Assembly (NCBI RefSeq): GCF_001766835.1
Contig: NZ_LKEU01000012.1
Coordinates: 1 to 64,000, forward strand
From: Acetobacterium wieringae
Lineage (GTDB): Bacteria; Bacillota; Clostridia; Eubacteriales; Eubacteriaceae
Length of the DNA stretch: 64,000 bases
Reading direction: 5' to 3'
Every line of letters starts with the position of its first letter. The first letter of the stretch is position 1. Shown here one piece after another: positions 48,507 to 57,134 of this stretch. Below the pieces are notes generated by a model. It saw only the letters and a program-made list of their open reading frames with translations. It was not told the origin of the DNA and did no database searches. The position numbers and the translations under genes are program-made.

Positions 48507-49121
48507 ATGGCCATTAAAATAACGCCGACCAAGGCGAATCTGATTAAAGCCAAGGGACGGCTGAAATTTTCAATTAAAGGGTATGAGCTACTCGATAAAA
48601 AAAGAACCATTTTAATTCAGGAAATCATGCAGCTGGTCAAGGAAGCCGAGCTGATTGAGAGAGAAATTGGGCAGATGTTTCGGGACGCCTATGAAGCCCT
48701 GCAGCAGGTCTGTATCAGCATGGGACTCAATCACCTGGAAGAGTTTGCCCTTTCGGTGCCCCCGGAGATTGGTTTTGAAATTCGGGCCAAGGGGGTCATG
48801 GGGGTTGACATTCCCGAAGTCATTTATACGGAACGGCGGGAACGAAACCTGGCCTTTGGTTTTAATGAAAATAACCCGGCCCTGGATATTGCCATCAAGA
48901 AATTCAACGATGTCAAATATTTATCTTATCAGCTGGCGCAGGTGGAAACAACGGCCTATAAACTGTCGCTGGAAATAAAAAAAACCCAGAAAAGTGCCAA
49001 CGCTCTGGACAAGATCCAGATACCCCGATTAAAGGCCGAAATTAAGTACATTCAGGATACCATTGAAGAGAAAGAGCGGGAAGAGTTTTTCCGGCTTAAA
49101 AAGGTTAAAAACAGACGATAA
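48507..49121 (+). CDS. ntpD: V-type ATPase subunit D (central shaft)
   Basis: This 204-aa protein is mostly two long helices (TPTKANLIKAKGRLKFSIKG at the N-terminus; LKAEIKYIQDTIEEKEREEF at the C-terminus, quoted in part) forming the rotating shaft. It ends the operon, before a strong terminator. Confidence 0.93.
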   Translation: MAIKITPTKANLIKAKGRLKFSIKGYELLDKKRTILIQEIMQLVKEAELIEREIGQMFRDAYEALQQVCISMGLNHLEEFALSVPPEIGFEIRAKGVMGVDIPEVIYTERRERNLAFGFNENNPALDIAIKKFNDVKYLSYQLAQVETTAYKLSLEIKKTQKSANALDKIQIPRLKAEIKYIQDTIEEKEREEFFRLKKVKNRR

Positions 49122-49126
49122 AAAAC

Positions 49127-49157
49127 AAAGCCGGAGCATTGCTCCGGCTTTTGCTTT
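49127..49157 (+). terminator. Terminator of the V-type ATPase operon
   Basis: 11-bp stem AAAGCCGGAGC/GCTCCGGCTTT with an ATT loop and a T-rich exit. Confidence 0.92.
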
Positions 49158-49205
49158 GGGTGCTGAACTCCCGTACCGATCGAATGTCGGTGCAGGGTTG
49201 GGCGA

Positions 49206-49649
49206 TCAGCCTTTCTGGACGTTATAAACGGCTTCTTTGGGAATCAGGTTAAAGTCCGAAGCACTCAACAGGGCGATGGCTTTTTCCTGATCGTCGGCTT
49301 TAAGAATAATCAGGGGTGAACCCTGGTTATTGGGCATGACGAAGGAGTAGACATATTCGATGTTAACGTCATTTTCAGAAAGCAGGGCAAAGACATCGTG
49401 GAGGCTGCCGACCTTGTCGGAGGGATCAACCGCCAGCACATAGCTTTGCTTGACAACGTGACCAGCTTTTTTAAGCGCCTCGGCCCCTGCTTCGGGCTTA
49501 TCGACGACGATCCGCAAAATACCGAATTCGGCGCTGTCAAAAACGGAAATGGCCCGAATGTCGACCTGGGCATCTTTAAGGACCCCGGTGATCTTGGCTA
49601 GATGGCCTTTTTTATTTTCAATAAAGACTGACAATTGACTAATTAGCAT
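49206..49649 (-). CDS. Tandem ACT-domain protein
   Basis: This 147-aa protein has two ACT domains (about 1-68: LISQLSVFIENKKGHLAKITGVL; about 72-140: SDKVGSLHDVFALLSENDVNIEY, quoted in part). ATG 49649 follows AGGAGG; the longer opening lies in paaK. ACT proteins of this type bind amino acids or aromatic acids and sit beside PaaK-type ligases in many anaerobes. It lies 10 bases after paaK. Confidence 0.87.
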   Translation of the reverse strand: MLISQLSVFIENKKGHLAKITGVLKDAQVDIRAISVFDSAEFGILRIVVDKPEAGAEALKKAGHVVKQSYVLAVDPSDKVGSLHDVFALLSENDVNIEYVYSFVMPNNQGSPLIILKADDQEKAIALLSASDFNLIPKEAVYNVQKG

Positions 49650-49659
49650 GGTTTGCCTC

Positions 49660-50967
49660 CTATAAATCTTCAGATCGCAGATCGATGACCCGTTTGGCTT
49701 TGCCTTCGGAGCGCACCAGACTTTTGGGCTCAACCAGGTGGATACCAGCGTGAATCCCGAGGATCGTGTGCAGCTTGGTCTGGATTTCTTTATACAGCTG
49801 ATCGAGCAGGGTCACTGAGACCAGCAGATCCTGATTGACCACTTCGACGTCGATCTCGATCCGATCGAGATAGCCTTTTTTAAGGACCCGAATTTGGTAG
49901 TTCGAACCGATCCCTTTAATACCCAAAAGAACGCCTTCAATTTGTGAGGGGAAGACATTGACGCCGCCGATGATTAACATATCGTCGGTCCGTCCGGTGA
50001 TCTTGGCCATCCGGGCTGAGGTTCGACCGCAATCACAAGGCGTGGTATCGAGCCTTGTGATGTCCTTTGTGCGGTAACGGATCAGTGGTAGCCCTTCTTT
50101 GGTAATCGGGGTGATGACCAGTTCGCCGACTGCGCCTTCCGGCAGCACCTCCAGGGTTTCCGGGTCGATGATTTCAGCAATAAAGTGATCCTCATTGATG
50201 TGCATCCCTTTAAAAGCCAGACACTCGCCGGAAACGCCGGGGCCGATCAATTCGCTCATGCCGTAGTTTTCAGTGGCGGTGATGCCCCAGGCTTCATTGA
50301 GTTTGGCCCGCATTTCTTCGGTGGAACCTTCGCCGCCAAAGAGGCCGTATTTAAGAAACAGCTCTTCTTTGGGATCAATCCCCATTTCCTGAGCGGCTTC
50401 GGCCAGATGCAGGGCATAGGATGGGGTACCGATCAGGACGGTGGATTGGAAATCCTGCATGATCATAATCTGTTTCTGGGTATTGCCGGCCGACATCGGA
50501 ATGACCCCGGCGCCGATCTTTTCTAACCCCTGCTGAAGACCAAAGGCCCCGGTAAAGAGGCCAAAGCCAAAGGTGATCTGGGCGGTATCGTCAGCGGTGA
50601 CGCCGCCCATGGTGGCGATCCGGGCGATCACTTCCCGCCACACCTTCATGTCGTGTTTGGTGTAACCGACCACGGTTGGCTTGCCGGTGGTGCCGGAAGA
50701 GGCGTGATAGCGGACAATTTTATTTTTGGGCATGGCAAAGAGCCCAAAGGGATAATTTTTGCGGAGATCTTCCTTGGTGGTCAGCGGCAATAGCCGCATA
50801 TCTTCCAGGGTGCGGATATCCACCGGTTTAACCCCGGCGGCTTTGAATTTTTCATGATAATAAGGCACGTTTTCATAAACGTGGTTCAGCGTTTTCTTTA
50901 AACGCTTAAACTGCAGTTTCCGGAGCTCGTCCCGGGACATCTTTTCTTTATCAGACCATATTTTCAT
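49660..50967 (-). CDS. paaK: Phenylacetate-CoA ligase family enzyme
   Basis: This 435-aa adenylate-forming enzyme contains the AMP-binding loop YHASSGTTGKPTVVGYT (about 85-100), a YGMSELIGPG motif and a C-terminal domain with GGVNVFPSQIE. The family activates phenylacetate or other aryl acids with ATP and CoA. With an ACT regulator it is often linked to indolepyruvate oxidoreductase in anaerobes, but no ior genes are in this window. ATG 50967 has GAGGGGAG upstream. Confidence 0.92.
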   Translation of the reverse strand: MKIWSDKEKMSRDELRKLQFKRLKKTLNHVYENVPYYHEKFKAAGVKPVDIRTLEDMRLLPLTTKEDLRKNYPFGLFAMPKNKIVRYHASSGTTGKPTVVGYTKHDMKVWREVIARIATMGGVTADDTAQITFGFGLFTGAFGLQQGLEKIGAGVIPMSAGNTQKQIMIMQDFQSTVLIGTPSYALHLAEAAQEMGIDPKEELFLKYGLFGGEGSTEEMRAKLNEAWGITATENYGMSELIGPGVSGECLAFKGMHINEDHFIAEIIDPETLEVLPEGAVGELVITPITKEGLPLIRYRTKDITRLDTTPCDCGRTSARMAKITGRTDDMLIIGGVNVFPSQIEGVLLGIKGIGSNYQIRVLKKGYLDRIEIDVEVVNQDLLVSVTLLDQLYKEIQTKLHTILGIHAGIHLVEPKSLVRSEGKAKRVIDLRSEDL

Positions 50968-51014
50968 AACTTCTCCCCTCATCTAATCAGCTTGCTGCCA
51001 GTATTTTATATCGT

Positions 51015-52685
51015 TTAGTTTGTCGGTTTCCAGGAACTTTTTAAAGAGACAATCTGGTTAAATACCGGAGCCTCCGGGGTTGAATATTTGGGATCGACGG
51101 AGAAAAATCCGTTGCGGATGAACTGAAATTTTTGATAGGGTTGCGCCTTTAATAATTCCGGTTCAATATAGGCTTTGACAATTTCCAGAGATTTCGGATT
51201 GATTCGCTCCAGAAAATTATCTTTCGTCAGGCCGGAATCATCCTCCACCAGATAGTCATAGAGGTGAAGTTCGACTTCGCTGGCATGACTGGCGTCTACC
51301 CAATGGATGGTGCCTTTGACCTTCCGCTCACAGCCAGCACCGGATTTGGTGGCAGGGTCGTAGGTGCATTTCAGTTCAATGACATGGCCGTCGGCGTCTT
51401 TTATTACTTCCTGACAGGTGATAAAGTAGGCACCCCGTAGGCGAACCTCATTGCCGGGGAAGAGGCGGAAGTACTTTTTGGGTGGTATTTCCATAAAATC
51501 ACTGCGATCAATCAGGATTTCCCGGCTAAATGGGGTGGTATAGGAACCCATTTCGTCATTTTCCTGGTTAAGTGGTAACTCAACCCACTCAGTTTGATTT
51601 TCCGGGTAGTTGGTGATGGTTACCTTCAGGGGATCGATTACGGCCATTAAACGGGGTGCTTTAAGTTTTAAATCGTCCCGGATAAAATGTTCCAGCATGG
51701 CGATGTCGACAGTGCTATTGGTTTTAGCGACACCGATCGCTTCGCAAAAAGCCTGAATCGATTCAGGGGTAAAGCCCCGGCGGCGTAAGCCGGAGATGGT
51801 GGCCAGACGGGGATCATCCCAGCCATCGACAATTTTTTCTTCCACCAGTTGTTTTAAAAAGCGCTTGCCGACAATGGTTTTGGTCAGATTGAGCTTTGCG
51901 AATTCGATTTGCCGGGGCGGTTCTTTCTTGAAGTCGTCGATGTTGGCCAGCACCCAGTCGTAGAAGGGGCGGTGATCTTCAAATTCCAGGGTACAGAGAG
52001 AGTGGGTAATCCCTTCTAAGGCATCCTCAATCGGATGGGCGTAATCGTACATCGGATAAATATACCAGTCTTCGCTGGTGGAGTGGTGGCTGGTATGCAG
52101 AATCCGATAGATGGCCGGATCGCGCATATTCATGTTGGGGCTGGCCATATCGATTTTGGCCCGCAGAATATGGGAACCTTCCGGTAGCTCGCCAGCCTTC
52201 ATTTGGGCAAACAGCTGCAGGTTTTCTTCGATCGGGCGGTTGCGGTACGGGCTTTCCTTACCGGGCTCAGTCAGGGTGCCCCGATACGCCCGCATTTCCT
52301 CGGCCGAGAGCTGGTCGACAAAAGCCAGGCCCTTACCGATCAGTTCGACGGCGTAGTCAGCCATTTTATCAAAATAGCTGGAGGCAAAAAAAAGCCGGTC
52401 ATCCCAATCGATCCCCAGCCAGCTGAGATCTTCCTTGATGGAATCGACAAATTCGAGCTCCTCTTTGATGGGGTTGGTATCATCAAAGCGGAGATTGAAT
52501 TTTCCATGATACTGCTTGGCAATCCGGTAATTAAGTAGTGAGGCTTTGGCATGACCTATATGTAAATAGCCGTTTGGTTCGGGGGGAAAGCGGGTGTGAA
52601 CGCGATCGTTTTTATAAACCTTGTCGGCAATATCCTGATCGATGGCATTGGTGATAAAATTCGTCTTTTTTTCTATGGGCTCCAT
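51015..52685 (-). CDS. glnS: Glutaminyl-tRNA synthetase
   Basis: This 556-aa class I synthetase has the HIGH motif in [15 protein letters not shown] (about 35-48) and the KMSKS-equivalent VGKR (about 273), where most GlnRS have a Ser. LNLTKT precedes it and [24 protein letters not shown] (in parts) follows; the C-terminal beta-barrel anticodon domain (from about 340) is complete. Many Firmicutes lack GlnRS and use GatCAB, so its presence fits Eubacteriaceae. The ribosome binding site is AGGAGG. Confidence 0.95.
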   Translation of the reverse strand: MEPIEKKTNFITNAIDQDIADKVYKNDRVHTRFPPEPNGYLHIGHAKASLLNYRIAKQYHGKFNLRFDDTNPIKEELEFVDSIKEDLSWLGIDWDDRLFFASSYFDKMADYAVELIGKGLAFVDQLSAEEMRAYRGTLTEPGKESPYRNRPIEENLQLFAQMKAGELPEGSHILRAKIDMASPNMNMRDPAIYRILHTSHHSTSEDWYIYPMYDYAHPIEDALEGITHSLCTLEFEDHRPFYDWVLANIDDFKKEPPRQIEFAKLNLTKTIVGKRFLKQLVEEKIVDGWDDPRLATISGLRRRGFTPESIQAFCEAIGVAKTNSTVDIAMLEHFIRDDLKLKAPRLMAVIDPLKVTITNYPENQTEWVELPLNQENDEMGSYTTPFSREILIDRSDFMEIPPKKYFRLFPGNEVRLRGAYFITCQEVIKDADGHVIELKCTYDPATKSGAGCERKVKGTIHWVDASHASEVELHLYDYLVEDDSGLTKDNFLERINPKSLEIVKAYIEPELLKAQPYQKFQFIRNGFFSVDPKYSTPEAPVFNQIVSLKSSWKPTN

Positions 52686-52713
52686 TAATTTCCTCCTGAG
52701 ATTATATTTGCCA

Positions 52714-52742
52714 ATAATACCATAAAGCCAGCTTTATTACAA
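52714..52742 (-). promoter_or_regulatory. glnS promoter
   Basis: Minus strand TTGTAA (52742-52737), 17 bp, TATTAT (52719-52714). No T-box leader is present. Confidence 0.6.
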
Positions 52743-52773
52743 TAAATTGACTGGTGGTAAAGTAAAAAGCGGG

Positions 52774-53880
52774 CTATTTTTTTAGAAAGACACCGTTCTG
52801 ATAAAAAAGCTCCCCGTCGGCATAGATTGCCCCGCCGTCTTTCATGTCACAGAGCATGTCCCAGTGAAGCATCGAATCGTTAATCGGGCCGCATTCCGGG
52901 TAGGATTTGCCCAGGGCCAGATGAATGGTGCCGCCGATTTTTTCGTCAAACAGCATGTTTTTGGTAAATTTGGTGATTCCGTAATTCGTGCCAATGGCAA
53001 ACTCGCCAACATAGCGGGAGCCAGCATCGGTGTCAAGCAGGGCGTGAAGCAAGGCTTCGCCCCGTTTGGCGCTGGCCGTAACAACCCGGCCGTCCGCGAA
53101 GGTCAGTTGGATATCTTCAATTTCCTGACCACTGTAAATACCGGGAAAGGTGAAACGAATGGTTCCGTTGACGCTTTCCTTTACCGGTGCAGTAAAGACT
53201 TCGCCGCTGGGAAAATTGTGGTGACCATCGGAATTGATCCAGATCCGGTTTTCGGTACGAAGCGTCAGGTCGGTACCGTTGGCCATCACATGGAAGCTGG
53301 TTTTCGTGTTTAAATAGGTGACCATGGCTTCCTGCTCGTCATGGATTTTTTGCCAGGCGGCAATAGGATTCTCACCATTTAGGAGACAGGCAGAAAAAAC
53401 GAATTCTTCATAGTCAGACAGCGACATGTTTGCTTCCTGGGCACCGCTTTCGGTGGGGTAGAGGCACAGCGTCCAATCCATTTCACCCCGGGCTACCCGG
53501 TCATTGTAAATTTTGGTAATCGGTGCACCGAAACGGCGCTGCAGTGCGATTCGTTCACTGGGAATATTTGATAACGACTTGAGGTTATGATCCCCCAGAA
53601 TGTTTAGAATCTTATCGGCTTTGGCATAAACCGCCATCATCATCGGCGCATTAAACTTTAGTTGTTCGTCGCTGCCCTCTTTTAGAAGAATTTCCGAAAG
53701 ACCTTCTGGGTTGAGCAGAACCGTGGGGTGGGCTCCGGCTTTCAAGACCTCCCGGTAGCACTCTCTAATCAGAGGCATGGCCAGGTCAGATCCGCGGATC
53801 ACAACCCACTCATTAGGCTTAACATAAAGGGAGTAATTGACCAGGGTTTGGGCATATTTTATCAGTCGATGATCTCTCAT
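52774..53880 (-). CDS. M29-family aminopeptidase
   Basis: This 368-aa metalloenzyme resembles the M29 aminopeptidases T/AmpS. GEVFTAPVKESVNGT (about 219) carries the first metal-binding Glu; VGEFAIGTN (about 285) the second; LHWDM (about 343) a His and Asp pair. It would remove N-terminal residues from peptides in the cytoplasm. AAGGAG lies 8 bases before ATG 53880. Confidence 0.9.
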   Translation of the reverse strand: MRDHRLIKYAQTLVNYSLYVKPNEWVVIRGSDLAMPLIRECYREVLKAGAHPTVLLNPEGLSEILLKEGSDEQLKFNAPMMMAVYAKADKILNILGDHNLKSLSNIPSERIALQRRFGAPITKIYNDRVARGEMDWTLCLYPTESGAQEANMSLSDYEEFVFSACLLNGENPIAAWQKIHDEQEAMVTYLNTKTSFHVMANGTDLTLRTENRIWINSDGHHNFPSGEVFTAPVKESVNGTIRFTFPGIYSGQEIEDIQLTFADGRVVTASAKRGEALLHALLDTDAGSRYVGEFAIGTNYGITKFTKNMLFDEKIGGTIHLALGKSYPECGPINDSMLHWDMLCDMKDGGAIYADGELFYQNGVFLKK

Positions 53881-53915
53881 GGTTTATCTCCTTATAATTG
53901 AAATTGTATGAGTTA

Positions 53916-53944
53916 AATATATCCGAAAAAAGAATTTAACTCAA
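53916..53944 (-). promoter_or_regulatory. Promoter of the M29 aminopeptidase
   Basis: Minus strand TTGAGT (53944-53939), 17 bp, TATATT (53921-53916). Confidence 0.65.
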
Positions 53945-53963
53945 TAAAAAAATAAAAAAACAG

Positions 53964-53992
53964 GTGACAAATGTAAACGAACATTGTATAAT
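53964..53992 (+). promoter_or_regulatory. Promoter of the zinc-ribbon gene 54115
   Basis: GTGACA (53964-53969), 17 bp, TATAAT (53987-53992). The predicted leader is about 115 nt, long for a 55-aa gene. Confidence 0.7.
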
Positions 53993-54114
53993 AACGATAG
54001 TATAGTTAATGATTACAAGTTCATAAATGGTAACAACATTCAGACAAAATTGTCCATGCTCCATTTAACAAAGAATAATCAGATCCTGTACATTAAAATT
54101 AAGTGGAGGTACTC

Positions 54115-54282
54115 ATGGAAGACAGAACTTTAGTTTGTCAAGATTGTGGCGAAGAATTTGTATTTACTGTAGGTGAACAAGAATTCTACCAGGAAAAAGG
54201 TTTTGACAATGAACCAAAAAGATGTCGTGAATGTCGAACAAAAAGAAAACAAACTAGAAGACCAAGAAACAGCAACTTCTAG
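54115..54282 (+). CDS. Small zinc-ribbon protein (zf-trcl type, 55 aa)
   Basis: ATG 54115 follows GTGGAGG. The product has LVCQDCGEEFVFTVGEQEF and KRCRECRTKRK, two CxxC knuckles with the VxGEQxFY core of the probable-zinc-ribbon family, and a basic tail (KRKQTRRPRNSNF). Family members are short, abundant clostridial proteins with no settled role; RNA or ribosome binding is possible. It has its own promoter and terminator. Confidence 0.88.
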   Translation: MEDRTLVCQDCGEEFVFTVGEQEFYQEKGFDNEPKRCRECRTKRKQTRRPRNSNF

Positions 54283-54303
54283 GAATTTCTAAAAAAAACA
54301 ATG

Positions 54304-54330
54304 AAGATCCCTTATAGGGATCTTTTTTTC
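54304..54330 (+). terminator. Terminator after the zinc-ribbon gene
   Basis: AAGATCCCT/AGGGATCTT stem with a 3-base loop followed by seven T. Confidence 0.92.
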
Positions 54331-54432
54331 TTGTTGATTTGGAAAGCCTGAGAATTGATCCAACCAAATGATATGAGTAGTTGATTGACGCATAAACAGA
54401 TTTCCCAATGAAACGGGAAGAAAGAAAAACAA

Positions 54433-54696
54433 ATGATAGACAAGGCTCACGTTTATATCGTAAAATGTAATGATGATACCCTTTATACTGGGTGGACCAC
54501 TCACATCGAAGCGCGAATCAAGGCCCATAATGCGGGAACCGGTGCAAAATATACCCGGGGACGGTTGCCAGTCACGTTGGTTTATTGGGAAACGCTGACC
54601 ACCCGTTCGGAAGCCCTCAGTCGTGAAGCAGCCATCAAGAAAATGTCAAAAGCGAAGAAATTAGAGTTGATAAAGAACCATGAATCAAAAAAGTAA
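54433..54696 (+). CDS. GIY-YIG nuclease superfamily protein (UPF0213 type)
   Basis: This 87-aa protein has the GIY-YIG core as VYIVKC...LYTGWT (about 7-24) with the conserved Arg and Glu further on (ARIKAHN; SREAAIKKM). Single-domain members are widespread; their substrate is unknown. It heads the rightward group of genes that includes the K+ channel-like, MurT and GatD-like proteins. Confidence 0.88.
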   Translation: MIDKAHVYIVKCNDDTLYTGWTTHIEARIKAHNAGTGAKYTRGRLPVTLVYWETLTTRSEALSREAAIKKMSKAKKLELIKNHESKK

Positions 54697-54708
54697 AGGA
54701 GTTTTCAG

Positions 54709-55749
54709 ATGAATCCCTTTGTCAATGAAATCCCAGTTTACGAAACCCTTGCCAATGGTAACGCCATTATTATTATCTATGATTTGTTCATTCTTCTGCT
54801 TTTTTTATTTGAATTGTTTCTGTTCTACAACAAAGAACGCATTATTTCTGAAGTGAAGCAGAACAAAACAAAAAAGATTAAACCAGTTCGCCGTTTTCTG
54901 GTAAAATTGATTGTCAATTATGAATATCAGGGAATTCTAATGGTCACTGGTGTTTTGTTGGTGATCTCGTTATTGGTGGTGTCGCTGCATCACCGAATAC
55001 TGTTCAGCGAACTGATTGGAATTTTAGGAAGCTTTGCCGTTTTTATTATCATCGTATTTTTAGTGCAACACCTTTTTATGAAAATCGATCAGTTTCAGGA
55101 TATTATTGTCTCCCGCTTTATGGATCTGATCTTTTATCTCGTACTGGGTCATTATTTTGTGCTGTTTGCTAACTTTATCACTCCGCCGAGCCTGCCGCTG
55201 GGTTTGTTGGGTCTTTCTTTTGCCCTGATGCTCTGTTTCTCGGTGATGATCCGGGCAATCGCCAACCCTACCCTGATCCGCAGTTCAGTTTCCAAAAGGC
55301 GGAAATATCACGAAACCGCCAGTATTCTAAAAGGGATGCTGGTACTGGTTGTCAGTGAAATGAGTATCCTTTATCTGATGGTCTATAACTGTTTTAAAAT
55401 CAATTCTGGTTTTTACGCAGCGAATTCAGACCGAGCCCTGGATGCCTTTGACATGCTCTATTATATGGTGATTTCCTTTGCCACCATCGGCTATGGGGAT
55501 ATTCATCCGGTTCGTTTTAATGGCATTATTTACGGCGAACTGGTGGCCATGGTAATTGGTTTGGCCAGTATGTTCAGCACCGCCTGCTTTGTCGGTGCGG
55601 TGGTTGCCGGAGCCGCCCAGATGAGTTGGAATCAGGGTATGGAAGGAAAAAATCAGGATAACGATGCATCATCAGATCAGGACGAACATAATGAGCGCCG
55701 AAGCATGATTTCTGTGATTCATGAAAAATTGAAAAATAAAGAGCTTTAA
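54709..55749 (+). CDS. K+ channel-like membrane protein
   Basis: This 346-aa protein has about seven membrane segments. Near the end, ISFATIGYGDIHPV (about 258-271) is a perfect K+ selectivity filter with TIGYGD, placed in a typical pore loop between the last two helices. The N-terminal helices do not show a clear S4 voltage sensor. The C-terminal tail is hydrophilic and short, without an RCK domain. It starts 12 bases after the GIY-YIG gene. Confidence 0.8.
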   Translation: MNPFVNEIPVYETLANGNAIIIIYDLFILLLFLFELFLFYNKERIISEVKQNKTKKIKPVRRFLVKLIVNYEYQGILMVTGVLLVISLLVVSLHHRILFSELIGILGSFAVFIIIVFLVQHLFMKIDQFQDIIVSRFMDLIFYLVLGHYFVLFANFITPPSLPLGLLGLSFALMLCFSVMIRAIANPTLIRSSVSKRRKYHETASILKGMLVLVVSEMSILYLMVYNCFKINSGFYAANSDRALDAFDMLYYMVISFATIGYGDIHPVRFNGIIYGELVAMVIGLASMFSTACFVGAVVAGAAQMSWNQGMEGKNQDNDASSDQDEHNERRSMISVIHEKLKNKEL

Positions 55750-55778
55750 CAGGCAATTACTAAAAAGAAAGGTTATTA

Positions 55779-57134
55779 ATGATGAAATTTTATTTTGCAT
55801 TATGGTTGGCAAAATTAATGGGGATTGCCATCAAACTTGTCAGCAAGGGGCGGGGAACCAACCTTCCCGGGGAGAAGGCGTTGGCAATCGACCCGGATTT
55901 TGTCAAACATTTTAAAAATATTGATTATTCCAAGGTCGTTTTTATTACCGGAACCAACGGAAAGTCTTCGACTACCAATCTGGTAACGCATATATTAAAG
56001 CAGAACGGTAAAAAAATTGTTTCCAATCTGGAAGGCGCCAACTTATTGGGAGGGATTGCTACAAGTCTGGCCAAAGAAGCCAGTTTATTGGGGAAACTCA
56101 AGGCCGACTACTATATTTTTGAAACCGATGAACGCTATCTGCCGTTAATTTACGCCCAATTACCAGCCGAAAATATGCTGATCACCAATCTCCAAAAAGA
56201 TCAGGTCCAGAGAAATGGGGATCCGGATTTTATTATCCGCAAGTTAAAAGAGGTGGTCAATCCGAGGATGACGCTGATCCTCAATAACGAAGAACCGCGA
56301 TCCCGATTTTTTGAGGAAATTGCCCATCGCTCAATTTATTACAGTGTTGCCAATCATGCTGAATCCTTTACAAAGGGCGGGGATTACCCGACCCAGGCGT
56401 GTCCCAAATGTCATCATGATCTGCGCTTTGACTATTATAATGTGGACAGCATTGGCGCTTTTGCCTGCGATTTTTGTGGCTTTGCCAGCAAAAGCACCCC
56501 GGACTATCTGGTTACCGAGCTTAACTTTAGTGATAAAACCTTTAAATTAAAGGACGTGGTCTTTCATATGCCCTATGATCTGCCCTTTATGTTTTATAAT
56601 TATGCCGGAGCATTGGCGGTTTGTGATGCGCTCTGTGGGATAACACCGGCAGCCGCAGCGGGGGCCTTTGAAAATTTTAAAAATATCGGCGGCCGCTTTG
56701 AGGTCTTGACCTATAAAAATAAAACCATCAAATATATGCGGATTAAACAGGAAAATCCCGATACCCTCCAGAGTGCCTTAAATATTATGGCATCAGACAA
56801 AAGTAAAAAAATGGTGGCTCTGGGTTTGTATGTAGTCAATGATTTTGTTCCCCATTACATCAATACCTTTTACGCCTTTGACTGTGATTTTAAACCGTTG
56901 GTAGACTCCAATGTGGAGCGATACCTGTGTTTCTCTGAGCATGTTGCTTATGATACCGCCAATCGACTGGTTTATGATGGGGTTTCAAAAGAAGTGATCA
57001 CGATCATGGACAGTGACAACATCAGTGAAATATTTGCCGAAATCGACAAGGCCGAAACCGATAATATTTATTTGATCACCTGGATTTCTACCTTTGAAAA
57101 GATGAAAAAATTCATTGAAGGAGGACAGAACTAA
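55779..57134 (+). CDS. murT: MurT-like Mur ligase (lipid II D-Glu alpha-carboxyl activating type)
   Basis: This 451-aa protein has MurT architecture: Mur ligase ATP-binding domain with ITGTNGKSST (P-loop about 57-65), EGANLLGGIAT, FETDER with the conserved Glu (about 115), a TNLQKDQVQRNGD segment equivalent to the usual FRDQLDRYGE, and the MurT four-Cys zinc ribbon (Cys208, 211, 230, 233). In S. aureus MurT phosphorylates the alpha-carboxyl of D-Glu in lipid II, and GatD delivers ammonia. Here the C-terminal segment DG-D-SWI-D is replaced by FVPHYINTFYAFDCDF. It overlaps the gatD-like gene by one base. Confidence 0.82.
   Translation: MMKFYFALWLAKLMGIAIKLVSKGRGTNLPGEKALAIDPDFVKHFKNIDYSKVVFITGTNGKSSTTNLVTHILKQNGKKIVSNLEGANLLGGIATSLAKEASLLGKLKADYYIFETDERYLPLIYAQLPAENMLITNLQKDQVQRNGDPDFIIRKLKEVVNPRMTLILNNEEPRSRFFEEIAHRSIYYSVANHAESFTKGGDYPTQACPKCHHDLRFDYYNVDSIGAFACDFCGFASKSTPDYLVTELNFSDKTFKLKDVVFHMPYDLPFMFYNYAGALAVCDALCGITPAAAAGAFENFKNIGGRFEVLTYKNKTIKYMRIKQENPDTLQSALNIMASDKSKKMVALGLYVVNDFVPHYINTFYAFDCDFKPLVDSNVERYLCFSEHVAYDTANRLVYDGVSKEVITIMDSDNISEIFAEIDKAETDNIYLITWISTFEKMKKFIEGGQN

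Noticed and set aside
49650..49733. 28-residue extension of the ACT protein
   Set aside because: It lies within the end of paaK, and the AGGAGG-linked ATG at 49649 fits the ACT domain start.
52686..52773. T-box leader upstream of glnS
   Set aside because: The 88-base gap is too short and has no T-box or specifier elements; only a promoter and ribosome binding site are seen.
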